A DNA stretch of 17,343 nucleotides from Candidatus Krumholzibacteriia bacterium (GTDB taxonomy: Bacteria; Krumholzibacteriota; Krumholzibacteriia; Krumholzibacteriales; Krumholzibacteriaceae): positions 1 to 17,343 of the forward strand of contig JAQTVX010000011.1 in the NCBI GenBank assembly GCA_028706585.1, in the 5' to 3' direction. Shown piece after piece: positions 1-6,701 of this stretch. Below the pieces are notes generated by a model. That model was not told the origin of the DNA. It made no database searches and saw only the letters and a list, made by a program, of their open reading frames with translations. The position numbers and the translations under genes are program-made. Position 1 is the stretch's first letter, and each line of letters begins with the position of its first letter.

Positions 1-244
1 GCCGCACCTTGAGATCGGACTGATCGAGGTCCTTGTTGTAGAGAAATAGTATTTCAAGCTCGTCCCCATGGCCTATGACGTACTCCGTCGGCTCGGACCG
101 AACCGGGATTCCGCTCAGGTCGAGCTCGCCGCTCTCGACTTGTCCTCCACGGTTCGATATGAATCGATTCCCGCCCCCGCACCCACCCAGAACGAGAACG
201 AGGATCGCAGCCGCGGCCAGATACTTCGCAACGGACTTAATCAA
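1..244 (-). CDS. Wza-like polysaccharide export lipoprotein, N-terminal part (3' end beyond window)
   Basis: The 81 visible codons start with a lipoprotein signal: MIKSVAKY, hydrophobic LAAAAILVLVLGG (9-21), and lipobox LGGC with Cys22 as the acylated residue. After a polar Gly-rich linker comes EYVIGHGDELEILFLYNKDL (54-73), the start of the polysaccharide export (Poly_export, Wza/KpsD) domain, normally Y-x-I-G-x-G-D-x-L-x-I. Wza-type proteins form the outer-membrane channel for capsule or exopolysaccharide. The start is TTG at 244: AAGG lies 6 bases upstream and a stop codon lies in frame a few codons earlier. The upstream neighbour encodes the initiating sugar transferase, a usual pairing. 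The gene runs off the window edge, so completeness is unknown. Two plus-strand frames here are shadows. Confidence 0.85.
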   Translation of the reverse strand, partial: MIKSVAKYLAAAAILVLVLGGCGGGNRFISNRGGQVESGELDLSGIPVRSEPTEYVIGHGDELEILFLYNKDLDQSDLKVR

Positions 245-282
245 AATCCACCTTCACCGATTCTCTAGAGCGTCCAAACTCA

Positions 283-302
283 TTCAATTGCATGCAATTG
301 AA
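283..302. repeat. Perfect 20-base palindrome, candidate operator
   Basis: TTCAATTGCATGCAATTGAA is a perfect inverted repeat with no spacer. It lies between the sugar transferase stop and the Wza-like start, 38 bases before that start codon, and just downstream of the TTGACA element, around the predicted transcription start. It has no following T-tract, so it is not a terminator. A site for a dimeric regulator is the simplest reading; no regulator gene is in the window. Confidence 0.65.
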
Positions 303-305
303 CTA

Positions 306-335
306 TACATAATCAAATCGGAGACACTCTGTCAA
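306..335 (-). promoter_or_regulatory. Candidate sigma70-type promoter for the Wza-like gene
   Basis: On the minus strand a full consensus -35 TTGACA (330-335) is followed by TATGTA after 18 bases (306-311). A better -10 match, TATAGT (302-307), is 22 bases away, which is too far. The -35 is clear and the -10 is weak, as is common for an activated or regulated promoter. The predicted start falls inside the adjacent palindrome. Confidence 0.4.
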
Positions 336-367
336 TTCGTTTAAGTGCAAGATATGTGCCCGGAAAA

Positions 368-1057
368 TCAGTAGGCTCCCTTCCTGGCGATCACTGCAGG
401 AACCGTTTTGAACATGATTTTGAGGTCCGTGATATAGCTGCGCTTACGGACATACTCGAGATCGAGGCGCATCCATTCCTGGAAACCGATGTGGCTACGC
501 CCTGCGATCTGCCAAAAACAGGTGATTCCCGGCGTCACATCCAGACGCCTCTTCTGCCAGGCAAGGTACTGGGACACTTCGGAGGGGAGGTTGGGACGGG
601 GGCCGACGATGCTCATTTCCCCCCTAAGCACGTTGATGAGCTGCGGCAGTTCATCGAGGCTCGACCGGCGCAGGAACCTCCCGACGTGGGTGATTCGCGG
701 ATCGTCCTTGATCTTGAACACCGGGCCATCGACACCGCTCAGCGGGCGGAGCGCCCCTATGACGTTTTCGGCACCAGAGACCATCGAGCGGAATTTATAG
801 AAATTGAAATACTTGCCCTTCTTGCCTACTCGTCTCTGCTTGAAGAATATGGGACCGGGAGAATCCAGCTTGATAAGCGTGGCAACGACTGGGATGATGG
901 GCAGAGAGAACAGAATGAGAGTGGACGCAACAACGACGTCCGTGCTCCGCTTGAGAAATTCGTACGCACGGCTCTCGCGGACCGTCTGGAGCTCGATGAT
1001 TTTCGCAGCCTGCTCCTTGCTGTAGATCGCTTCCCGCAGTTCAGGGGATCCAGCCAT
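368..1057 (-). CDS. Undecaprenyl-phosphate sugar-1-phosphate transferase (bacterial sugar transferase family)
   Basis: This 229-residue monotopic phosphoglycosyl transferase of the WbaP/PglC catalytic-domain type puts the first sugar-phosphate onto undecaprenyl phosphate at the inner membrane, starting a repeat unit of capsule, exopolysaccharide or O-antigen. It has a short polar N-terminus, FLKRSTDVVVAS (34-45) leading into a re-entrant membrane helix (about 41-63), SPGPIFFKQRRVGKKGK (66-82), FYKFRSM (86-92), the catalytic Asp-Glu pair D135-E136 in SLDELPQL, GEMSIVGPRP (146-155) and PGITCFWQIAGRS (176-188). The length fits the short PglC-like core rather than the five-helix WbaP form. The ATG at 1057 is preferred to 1120 because of its GGAGG and the terminator upstream. 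Its neighbour is a Wza-like export gene, which favours a capsule or exopolysaccharide pathway. The sugar is unknown. Confidence 0.93.
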   Translation of the reverse strand: MAGSPELREAIYSKEQAAKIIELQTVRESRAYEFLKRSTDVVVASTLILFSLPIIPVVATLIKLDSPGPIFFKQRRVGKKGKYFNFYKFRSMVSGAENVIGALRPLSGVDGPVFKIKDDPRITHVGRFLRRSSLDELPQLINVLRGEMSIVGPRPNLPSEVSQYLAWQKRRLDVTPGITCFWQIAGRSHIGFQEWMRLDLEYVRKRSYITDLKIMFKTVPAVIARKGAY

Positions 1058-1062
1058 CGGTG

Positions 1063-1067
1063 CCTCC
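1063..1067 (-). promoter_or_regulatory. Ribosome binding site that fixes the sugar transferase start
   Basis: GGAGG lies 5 bases before the ATG at 1057. The two earlier in-frame ATGs (1120 and 1069) have no good Shine-Dalgarno, and starting at 1120 would place the terminator hairpin inside the coding region. Confidence 0.7.
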
Positions 1068-1072
1068 ATAAC

Positions 1073-1100
1073 AAAAAACCCGAGCGTCCGCCTGCCCGGG
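1073..1100 (-). terminator. Intrinsic-terminator-like hairpin in the leader of the sugar transferase gene
   Basis: On the minus strand CCCGGGC (1100-1094) can pair with GCTCGGG (1085-1079) across an 8-base loop: seven base pairs, six of them G-C/A-U class and one G-U. It is followed at once by six T residues (1078-1073). This is the form of a Rho-independent terminator. It ends only 5 bases before the GGAGG ribosome binding site of the sugar transferase, so no promoter fits between them. The gene must be read through this element, which suggests attenuation rather than simple termination. Confidence 0.6.
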
Positions 1101-1147
1101 CAAATAAAAACGCTTGCCATAAAAACATCACTTCAAAGCGGGCAGGC
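1090..1147 (-). promoter_or_regulatory. Possible antiterminator competing with the leader terminator
   Basis: In the same leader, GCCTGCCCG (minus strand, 1147-1139) is perfectly complementary over nine bases to CGGGCAGGC (1098-1090). The second segment contains most of the 5' arm of the terminator hairpin, so the two structures cannot form together. This is the arrangement of an attenuator or riboswitch expression platform. The rest of the leader (1148-1242) contains AAGGAGGA (near 1203) with no ATG, GTG or TTG at a usual distance, so no leader peptide is evident. I do not recognise a known riboswitch or an ops-type element. Confidence 0.4.
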
Positions 1148-1242
1148 CCTAGCCTATTTGCTCCAAAGTAAGATTCCTATAGCAAACGCTCTGTATAGTC
1201 CTCCTTCAACGAACCAATAGTAACACACTTCAGCGACTTTTG

Positions 1243-2541
1243 TCAATCCGCAAAATGAGTTTGGTGAGCCTCGGACCGGAAACGAGCCCTGACCGCCCGG
1301 ACGATGTGAGCCGCGCCGAAGGCGGCTAAGATCGCTACCACCGGCTCGATCGGCATTCGAGAGCGCAGCGAGCCGAAAAATACGAGCGACGCCGCCGTAT
1401 GCGCAAGGATAATCCCGTAGAGAAAGACAAGCTCCCGGGCGCGCCGGATCGTCGCGATAAGCCCGATGATGAAGAGCGGCATAATAATGATCGAGAACAC
1501 GAAAACGAAGTCGAACGAGCTCGCAATGCTTCCGAGTGATTTTCCCCGATCCCACCACCATCCGCTTTTCACGCCGCTGAAACCCGCGTCGCCCCTGAGC
1601 CGCCAGAATCGCTCGAACCGCCACATGGCCATCTTCGCGGCGAACAACGGATGAGCCCTGACGAACTCCTTTCCCAAACGCCAGGCCTCCCTATCCGCTT
1701 CGAGCTCCCCCTTCGATTCTATGTCCTTCCATCCCGGCAAGGCCTCCAAAGGAGCGACGGTTCCGTGGTAGGTTTTGTTGTCCCACACGACAATGTTGTT
1801 CCCTTGGTAGAACGTTGCGCCGCCGTGAGTCGTCAGGAGCACGGCCCTTCCGAGGCGTGCCTCGTTCCTCACCGCCCATGGCGCCAGAGCGATCAGCGCC
1901 CCAATGAAAAGGATCGCCGCTCTCGCGATTCGCCCCCGCCATCCGCCGGCCCCGAGGCAGAGCACGGCGGCGACCGCAAAGAGCGCAAAGACGAATCCGT
2001 TCGGCCTCGCCAGGCTCCCGAGCCCCAGAAGAACTCCGCCCAAGGCACATACCAGGTACGGGGGCTTCTTCCAGCGTGAGCCGGAGAACAGAACGAGGAA
2101 CAGGAGCAAGATCACGGTGTAGAGATTCTCCGCGAGCAGATATGCGCTGACGAAAACGAGCGATGGATTCATCGTGGCGATGGCGGCGGCACCGAAGGCT
2201 GCGGCCTCGGATGCAAGCATGCGCGCCAGCAGATACGTGAGAAGAACGATTGCCCCGCCGAGGAGGATCTGGAGGATCCTTCCCGCCGCCGCATGCGCGC
2301 CGAATAGCCGATAGATCAGCGATAGAACCGCCGGATAGAGAGGAGGCCGAGCAGCCGTCGCTTCCCCATCGGCTCCCACGAAACCGGATCCCTCCGCCAG
2401 CGACATTGCGAGACGGTGATAATCGATCTCGTCGCCGCGCAGGGGCGCGCGCGAACCAATGACGTCCATCCAGAACATCGCGCGCAGCGCCAGCGCGACC
2501 ACGAAGATGACGAAGAGCAGTCTGTGCTTAACGGTAATCAT
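1243..2541 (-). CDS. GT39/PMT-type integral membrane glycosyltransferase
   Basis: This 432-residue polytopic membrane protein has about ten hydrophobic segments (roughly 6-28, 84-106, 111-125, 141-153, 162-176, 182-198, 206-223, 340-363, 371-390 and 398-414). PMT/ArnT-like enzymes move a sugar from a polyprenyl-phosphate donor to a protein or lipid on the periplasmic side. The first outside loop has the expected acidic pair D37-E38 in LRGDEIDYHRLAMSLAEGSG, then RPPLYPAVLSLIYRLFG (65-81), LLAENLYT (135-142), RPNG (179-182) and, near the end, RSRMPIEPVVAILAAFG (393-409), like the family's R-x-P motif. The start is ATG at 2541 in an ATGA overlap with the deoxyhypusine-synthase-like gene. There is no recognisable Shine-Dalgarno, so translation probably depends on coupling. 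Substrates cannot be read from sequence. Confidence 0.86.
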   Translation of the reverse strand: MITVKHRLLFVIFVVALALRAMFWMDVIGSRAPLRGDEIDYHRLAMSLAEGSGFVGADGEATAARPPLYPAVLSLIYRLFGAHAAAGRILQILLGGAIVLLTYLLARMLASEAAAFGAAAIATMNPSLVFVSAYLLAENLYTVILLLFLVLFSGSRWKKPPYLVCALGGVLLGLGSLARPNGFVFALFAVAAVLCLGAGGWRGRIARAAILFIGALIALAPWAVRNEARLGRAVLLTTHGGATFYQGNNIVVWDNKTYHGTVAPLEALPGWKDIESKGELEADREAWRLGKEFVRAHPLFAAKMAMWRFERFWRLRGDAGFSGVKSGWWWDRGKSLGSIASSFDFVFVFSIIIMPLFIIGLIATIRRARELVFLYGIILAHTAASLVFFGSLRSRMPIEPVVAILAAFGAAHIVRAVRARFRSEAHQTHFAD

Positions 2542-3485
2542 GAAAGCAGAAACGAGTATAGCAGCGGAATCATGATTTCGTGGTGACCCGTAATCGCGAT
2601 CCCGGCGCCTCCGAAGCCCGTCGGGCGCGCGAGCACGTTCTCCCTCGCGCGATAGTGCTGCGTCATGTCCATGTTGCACGTCGTCAGACCGTCGAAAGGA
2701 GCGCCGAGATTCCGCGCGATGCTGAAGGCTTTCAGGAACACCTCTGGTAGAATAACGGCTGAGCCGACATTGAGCGCTACCCCACCGACGCGCCCGAGCC
2801 TATTGACGCGGGCGGCAAATATCCGGAAATCACGCGACGAGAGTTCTCCCCACGAGGCTCCGTCGAATCCGGGATGCTGATGAATGATATCGGTGCCGAT
2901 CGCAATGTGCACCGTGGCGGGAATGCCGAATTGACTCGCCGCAGCGAGCACGCTGTAGCCGCGGTTCGGCGCCTTGGCATCGCGCAGCGATCGCCCTATC
3001 GCCTCTCCGAGGCCCCGTCCTTCCTCCTTGCCCTTCGAGATCGCGGCGAAGCAGCCCTCCGCCGTTTCCTTCGCGAACCCGAAGATGCCCCGCTCGAGAT
3101 TCTTCGGAACGTCCTCCGACGTCTCCCCGAAGGACGCAATCTCGAAATCGTGGATCGCCGCGGCGCCGTTCATTGCGATGGCGGTGACGTACCCTTTTCT
3201 CATCAGCTCGATGACGTACCGGGACAGGCCGCACTTGATAACATGCGCTCCGATCATCCACAGGATCTCGCCGTTTCTTCCCGCAGCAGCGCGTCTCATC
3301 GCGGCTACCAGATCCTCGAGCCCTTTCACGGCCAGCTGCTCCGGAATGGACTGGCGCCAGCGCGCGAACGCACGCCCGCCTTTCACTGGATCTCCGAAAT
3401 CGCGCAGCGTTACCTTGCTTCCCCTCTCGCGTATAGATATCGTCCTCACGCGGGAGAGATCAACCTCTTCGAAATCACTCGCCAC
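2538..3485 (-). CDS. Bacterial deoxyhypusine-synthase-like protein, function unknown
   Basis: This 315-residue cytosolic-looking protein has no signal peptide or membrane span. I recognise the family as the bacterial deoxyhypusine-synthase-like group (NAD-binding Rossmann-type fold). Conserved-looking stretches are GAHVIKCGLSRYVIELM (79-95), MNGAAAIHDFEIASFGETSE (105-124), TVHIAIGTDIIHQHPGFDG (191-209), NVGSAVILPEVFLKAF (239-254) and TGHHEIMIPLL (299-309). It does not show the WGK-type active-site lysine segment of true eukaryotic or archaeal deoxyhypusine synthases, and bacteria lack classical eIF5A, so eIF5A modification is unlikely. A 43-codon longer frame is shadow of the DUF3108 gene (Cys/Arg-rich). 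The GTG at 3485 was chosen because AAGGA lies about 12 bases upstream, giving an 11-base overlap. Family assignment is from memory of the motifs; substrate unknown. Confidence 0.75.
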   Translation of the reverse strand: MASDFEEVDLSRVRTISIRERGSKVTLRDFGDPVKGGRAFARWRQSIPEQLAVKGLEDLVAAMRRAAAGRNGEILWMIGAHVIKCGLSRYVIELMRKGYVTAIAMNGAAAIHDFEIASFGETSEDVPKNLERGIFGFAKETAEGCFAAISKGKEEGRGLGEAIGRSLRDAKAPNRGYSVLAAASQFGIPATVHIAIGTDIIHQHPGFDGASWGELSSRDFRIFAARVNRLGRVGGVALNVGSAVILPEVFLKAFSIARNLGAPFDGLTTCNMDMTQHYRARENVLARPTGFGGAGIAITGHHEIMIPLLYSFLLS

Positions 3486-4389
3486 TTTCCGGGATTTCCT
3501 TTCGCTCCATGGGCCGCATCTCAGCGCGGCTGAGTGTATAGCTCTTGAGCACGGCTTCGAAGGCGCCGACCGCGACCTTCGATCGCAGCAGCACCGGCAT
3601 TTTGACCGTATCATCGGTTACCCATATTGTCAACTTTCCCTTGTGTTCGAAGATGCTCGTCGTTTGCAGCACGGGCTCTACGACAAGGCAGTCGAACTCG
3701 CCGGCCGGCACCTTGATGCGCTCACGGCGCAGCACCTTTATGTAGATCGGGTAGTTCTTGCCGCCAGTGTGATTCGCGAGGGCCACGGCCTGTCCGACTT
3801 TCAGCGGAAGACCCCTCGCATAATAGAGCGCGCTCAGGAAATCCTGCGTGTTCGGCGGTATCTGCATCTTCTTATCCACATAGATAGCATAGTGATTCTT
3901 CTGGTCGAAGAGAACCTTCTCGTCGCGCTTGAATTTCCCCTCACGAAGGTGCTTCTCGAAACTGAGAGAGTACAGATTGTCGTAGTCCATCAATGATTCG
4001 TGCCGATCGCGCACCTTGAACACATGATCGAAAGCGCCGTTGGTTCGCGCCGTCGAGATGATGTGGTACGCCTTCGCGCCGTCGATCTCGGCGATGTTGC
4101 GAATCTCCAGCGTCGCATCCCCCGCGTAGATGATGCCGTACTGAATCGCGAACGTGAGAAGCTCACCTTCCCCGAAAGGAACCACGACCGGAGACAGTCG
4201 AACCACCTCGAAATTGTCGAGCGCGGAATCAACCTCCCTGCCCTCCGAATCATCCTGCCATCCTCCCTCCGATAGCGCGGCCATATCACCTCTGGCCGCC
4301 GCTTGTCCAATAAAAGGGACGGAGAATGCCGCAAATAATGGAAACACAACCAGGCCAACACCTAATATTTTACTTCTTGTGATCATCAT
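3475..4389 (-). CDS. Secreted DUF3108 family protein
   Basis: This 304-residue protein has an N-terminal export signal: basic MMITRSK, a hydrophobic core (about 8-27), then GQAAA, giving a likely signal-peptidase site near residue 32. After an acidic, variable linker (36-65) the DUF3108 domain spans about 70-285, with PFGEGELLTFAIQYGIIYAG (71-90), the K-V-R-D-R-H-E-S segment (125-132), and P.NTQDFLSALYYARGLPL (179-196) typical of the family. DUF3108 proteins are periplasmic, of unknown biochemistry, and predicted to be beta-rich. The start is ATG at 4389 (a second ATG follows at once), with GAGG 6 bases upstream of the first. It overlaps the next gene by 11 bases, so the two are probably co-translated. 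Context suggests a role in envelope polysaccharide or lipid handling, but this is inference only. Confidence 0.85.
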   Translation of the reverse strand: MMITRSKILGVGLVVFPLFAAFSVPFIGQAAARGDMAALSEGGWQDDSEGREVDSALDNFEVVRLSPVVVPFGEGELLTFAIQYGIIYAGDATLEIRNIAEIDGAKAYHIISTARTNGAFDHVFKVRDRHESLMDYDNLYSLSFEKHLREGKFKRDEKVLFDQKNHYAIYVDKKMQIPPNTQDFLSALYYARGLPLKVGQAVALANHTGGKNYPIYIKVLRRERIKVPAGEFDCLVVEPVLQTTSIFEHKGKLTIWVTDDTVKMPVLLRSKVAVGAFEAVLKSYTLSRAEMRPMERKEIPESGE

Positions 4390-4518
4390 AACAACCTCTA
4401 TACATACCAGTTATAAAGTCATGCATTCATCTCATTATCCCACGGCTATGATCCGTCAATCTCTCCACTGCAATTGTCGTGCAACACACGATGAAATCCG
4501 CAATTTTCAGCTCGGCAG
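4390..4518 (-). promoter_or_regulatory. Intergenic region with a weak candidate promoter for the DUF3108 gene
   Basis: This 129-base AT-richer gap separates the core operon from the next three genes. On the minus strand TTGACG (4454-4459) is followed by TAATGA with 16 bases between (4432-4437), or GATAAT with 14 bases (4434-4439); neither spacing is ideal. CAATTGCA lies about 10 bases ahead of the -35 candidate (4469-4476) and equals one half of the palindrome ahead of the Wza-like gene. A small hairpin TCGTG-TGTTG-CACGA is also present. No terminator with a U-tract was found, and no small gene is apparent. Confidence 0.3.
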
Positions 4519-5598
4519 TCACTGGAGAATCCGTCGGTAGAGAGCCAGCGTCCTCTCCACCGTACGGCTCATATCGAAATCGGCGCTCCGCTTCTTTCCG
4601 GCCTCTCCCATTTTCTTGCGTAGATCCTCATCGTTTACGAGCGACACAACGGCTCTCGCGAGCGCCGAGGAATCCCCCGGGGGGACGAGCAATCCGCTGC
4701 CCTCCGAAACGACGTCGGGTATTCCTCCAGTCATGGTCGCGACGACGGGAATACCGGCGGCCATTGCCGCGATGAGCGCCGTCGAAAGCCCCTCCTGAAT
4801 GGACGGCAACACGAAGACACTGAAGAGAGGCAGCACCTCTTCGAGGGGGGGGCCGGGGTGCACGCACTTCACGGCCCGGCCGATACCGAGAAGCTCGATC
4901 TCGCCTCGAATCTCTCTTTCGAGCCTGCCTTCCCCGATGAGAATGAACCTCGCATCGGGGCTCTCGCGCAGAATATCCGCCGCCGCCCTGATAAGCGTCC
5001 GGTGTCCCTTCTCGATCTCGAACGCCGCAACGGTGCCGATGATGAAGGATCCTTTCTCGATGAGCCAGCTTTGCTCTACTTCGAGAGATCCCTTCGCCGC
5101 CCCGAACGCATCGACGTCGACTCCGCTTGGAATGATGGTGATCCGCGAAGCATCAACACCCAGCGAGATGAGACTCGCGGCGGCCGCTTTCGATATCGGA
5201 ACGTAATGGGACACACCAGTCCTATACTTGAGCAGCGAGAATGGGTTCCTCCCTATCGGAAACGCGACCCTGCGGCTCACGACGAGCGGAGCGGCTCCGC
5301 TCAGGATCTTGCGCGCGAGCCAGAGGTGCGTGTGCGCGAGCGATGTCTGCGCATGGAGAATATCCGGCTGCCATCTCGAGATCAGGCGCGCCAGCGCAAG
5401 CGGGGTGGCCATGGGAATGGGTCCGAACGGAAACTGCATGCAAGGGATCGCGTCGGAAGCCTTCCGCGCGAGCTCTGAATCCGCCCGCGCCGCGATCATG
5501 ACCTCGCACCCACTGCGCTGCAATCCCCGCGAGAGCGCGAGCGTCTGAAACTCGCCTCCACGGAAACCCATTTCGCTATTGGCGAGGAGAATTCTCAC
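4519..5598 (-). CDS. Glycosyltransferase family 4 (GT-B) protein, last gene of the core operon
   Basis: This 359-residue GT4 enzyme has the classic N-terminal loop MGFRGGEFQTLALSRGL (10-26), HAQTSLAH (82-89) at the domain core, VPISKAAAASL (133-143), IIPSGVDVDAF (155-165) and the donor-site stretch SIQEGLSTALIAAMAAGIPV (266-285) with GG-I-P-D (291-295). In the E-x7-E motif Glu269 is present but the second Glu is replaced by Ala277, an unusual change at a residue that normally contacts the donor nucleotide sugar. The start is GTG at 5598 in a GTGA overlap, with GGAGGAGAGG upstream. It is the last gene before a 129-base gap; I saw no clear intrinsic terminator behind it, so some transcription may continue into the DUF3108 gene. 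Function in LPS core or O-antigen assembly is inferred from context. Confidence 0.9.
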   Translation of the reverse strand: MRILLANSEMGFRGGEFQTLALSRGLQRSGCEVMIAARADSELARKASDAIPCMQFPFGPIPMATPLALARLISRWQPDILHAQTSLAHTHLWLARKILSGAAPLVVSRRVAFPIGRNPFSLLKYRTGVSHYVPISKAAAASLISLGVDASRITIIPSGVDVDAFGAAKGSLEVEQSWLIEKGSFIIGTVAAFEIEKGHRTLIRAAADILRESPDARFILIGEGRLEREIRGEIELLGIGRAVKCVHPGPPLEEVLPLFSVFVLPSIQEGLSTALIAAMAAGIPVVATMTGGIPDVVSEGSGLLVPPGDSSALARAVVSLVNDEDLRKKMGEAGKKRSADFDMSRTVERTLALYRRILQ

Positions 5599-6701
5599 AG
5601 AAACCTCTCCTCCTCGAGAATCGCAAAGAGCTTCTCGGCGATCCGTCTCGAATTGAACTCCGATCGCACGTACGAGCCTCCCGCATCCGCCAACCGGCGC
5701 ATCCTCGCGGGATCACGCATAAGAGATGCAATGGCCCCGGCTAGAGCGCTGGCATCGCCCGGCGGGACCGTGTCGAGATGAACGCCACTCTTGAAGATCT
5801 CCCCGATAGCGGGCGTTTCGGCCGTTATGAGCGCTCTGCCGACGGCGAGTGCCTGATATACCTTGTTCGGAACGACCAGTCGTGCCTTGGGTGTCGTTCC
5901 GAAAATCCCGAGCACGATGTGGGCATGCGCGATGAGCCGACCGAGCTCGGCCTCGCTCACCGGAGCGCGAAACGTGATCTTGCCGCCGGGGAGCCCACGT
6001 GCCTTTGAGCGCGCGGTCTCCAACGTCTGTCCCCCACCGACCAGCACGAAGGTCACCGGCGCATCGCGCAGAATCGCCGCCGCCTCCACGATTGTCTCGA
6101 CGCCGTGGAGCGGCAGGTATGTCCCGTAAAAGAGAACGCTGCACGCTCCTCCCCCGTCGGGAAACGGCGCCTCGACAAACTTGTCCTCGTCAAACCCAAC
6201 TGGAAGCACCTTGATCTTCGCTCCTGGAACGGAGAACTCGCTCGCATAGAACCGTGCGTGGGCTCCTGTATCGGCCAGAACGAGATCGGCGAGCTTCATC
6301 GACGTCCGGTCGAGGTTGCGGTTGTGCCGTTCCTGCGCGGACCCCGGCGACACGTCTTCGCGATCGAGCACCCTCGTCTCGTAGCGGGACACAAGCGGAT
6401 CGAAAACCAGATGCCTATGCGTGCAGCGTGCGATCGCCCACGCGAGCGGAACGTCCTTGTGCCTGAAATCTGGAACGAACACTACCCGGCTCGAATCATG
6501 GATCCAAACGTATCGCCACAGGAGCGCCGGATATCTCAGGTGGACCTTGAGCCGCGTTCCCGCGCGGCATTCGGAGGACGCGAAGCCGCATTTCGCCCAT
6601 CCCTTGCGGATAACCGCGTTCCTGGGATAAGCCGGGTCGTAGCCTCCGAAAAAGAGGATTCCCGGCGCCGCGGCCGCTCCGTTCGACGAAGGCGCCGTCA
6701 T
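5595..6701 (-). CDS. Glycosyltransferase family 4 (GT-B) protein
   Basis: This 368-residue GT4-type enzyme starts with a polar Ala-rich lead, then ILFFGGYDPAYPRNAVIRKG (15-34), which matches the N-terminal loop of a GT4 subgroup found in polysaccharide clusters. The donor domain has VLFYGTYLPLHGVETIVEAA (189-208), FVLVGGG (218-224) and VPNKVYQALAVGRALITAET (277-296), then PGDASALAGAI (314-324). The E-x7-E motif is not present in its usual form; the KVYQALA segment takes its place. The longest frame adds 62 Cys-rich residues that mirror the GT2 gene on the same DNA. I used the ATG at 6701, which forms an ATGA overlap with the GT2 stop. It ends in a GTGA overlap with the next GT4. It probably extends the LPS core or O-chain; sugar specificity unknown. 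Confidence 0.88.
   Translation of the reverse strand: MTAPSSNGAAAAPGILFFGGYDPAYPRNAVIRKGWAKCGFASSECRAGTRLKVHLRYPALLWRYVWIHDSSRVVFVPDFRHKDVPLAWAIARCTHRHLVFDPLVSRYETRVLDREDVSPGSAQERHNRNLDRTSMKLADLVLADTGAHARFYASEFSVPGAKIKVLPVGFDEDKFVEAPFPDGGGACSVLFYGTYLPLHGVETIVEAAAILRDAPVTFVLVGGGQTLETARSKARGLPGGKITFRAPVSEAELGRLIAHAHIVLGIFGTTPKARLVVPNKVYQALAVGRALITAETPAIGEIFKSGVHLDTVPPGDASALAGAIASLMRDPARMRRLADAGGSYVRSEFNSRRIAEKLFAILEEERFL

Noticed and set aside
68..344. Two short plus-strand frames at the left edge
   Set aside because: The minus strand here encodes a lipobox and a Poly_export domain start with a good ribosome binding site, so these are shadows.
1058..1120. Longer N-terminus (21 residues more) for the sugar transferase
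   Set aside because: No good Shine-Dalgarno at 1120 or 1069, and it would put a terminator hairpin with T6 in coding sequence; GGAGG fits the ATG at 1057.
826..1131. Minus-strand frame of 101 codons overlapping the sugar transferase start
   Set aside because: It is out of frame with a gene of clear function, Arg/Ser-rich and without a recognisable domain; a leader-peptide role was considered but it extends far into the coding region.
356..1171. Plus-strand frame of 271 codons
   Set aside because: It is fully antisense to the sugar transferase, whose catalytic motifs are clear; high open frames on the opposite strand are expected at this GC content.
1154..1624. Minus-strand frame of 156 codons at the end of the GT39 gene
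   Set aside because: It overlaps the membrane transferase in another frame, and its composition is typical of a shadow.
2974..3996. Long plus-strand frame of 340 codons
   Set aside because: It lies antiparallel to the DUF3108 and deoxyhypusine-synthase-like genes, which have recognisable family motifs; its protein is rich in Arg, Ser and Pro with no domain I recognise.
4476..4518. Possible terminator after the last GT4 gene
   Set aside because: The only hairpin seen (TCGTG/CACGA) has five base pairs and no T-tract.
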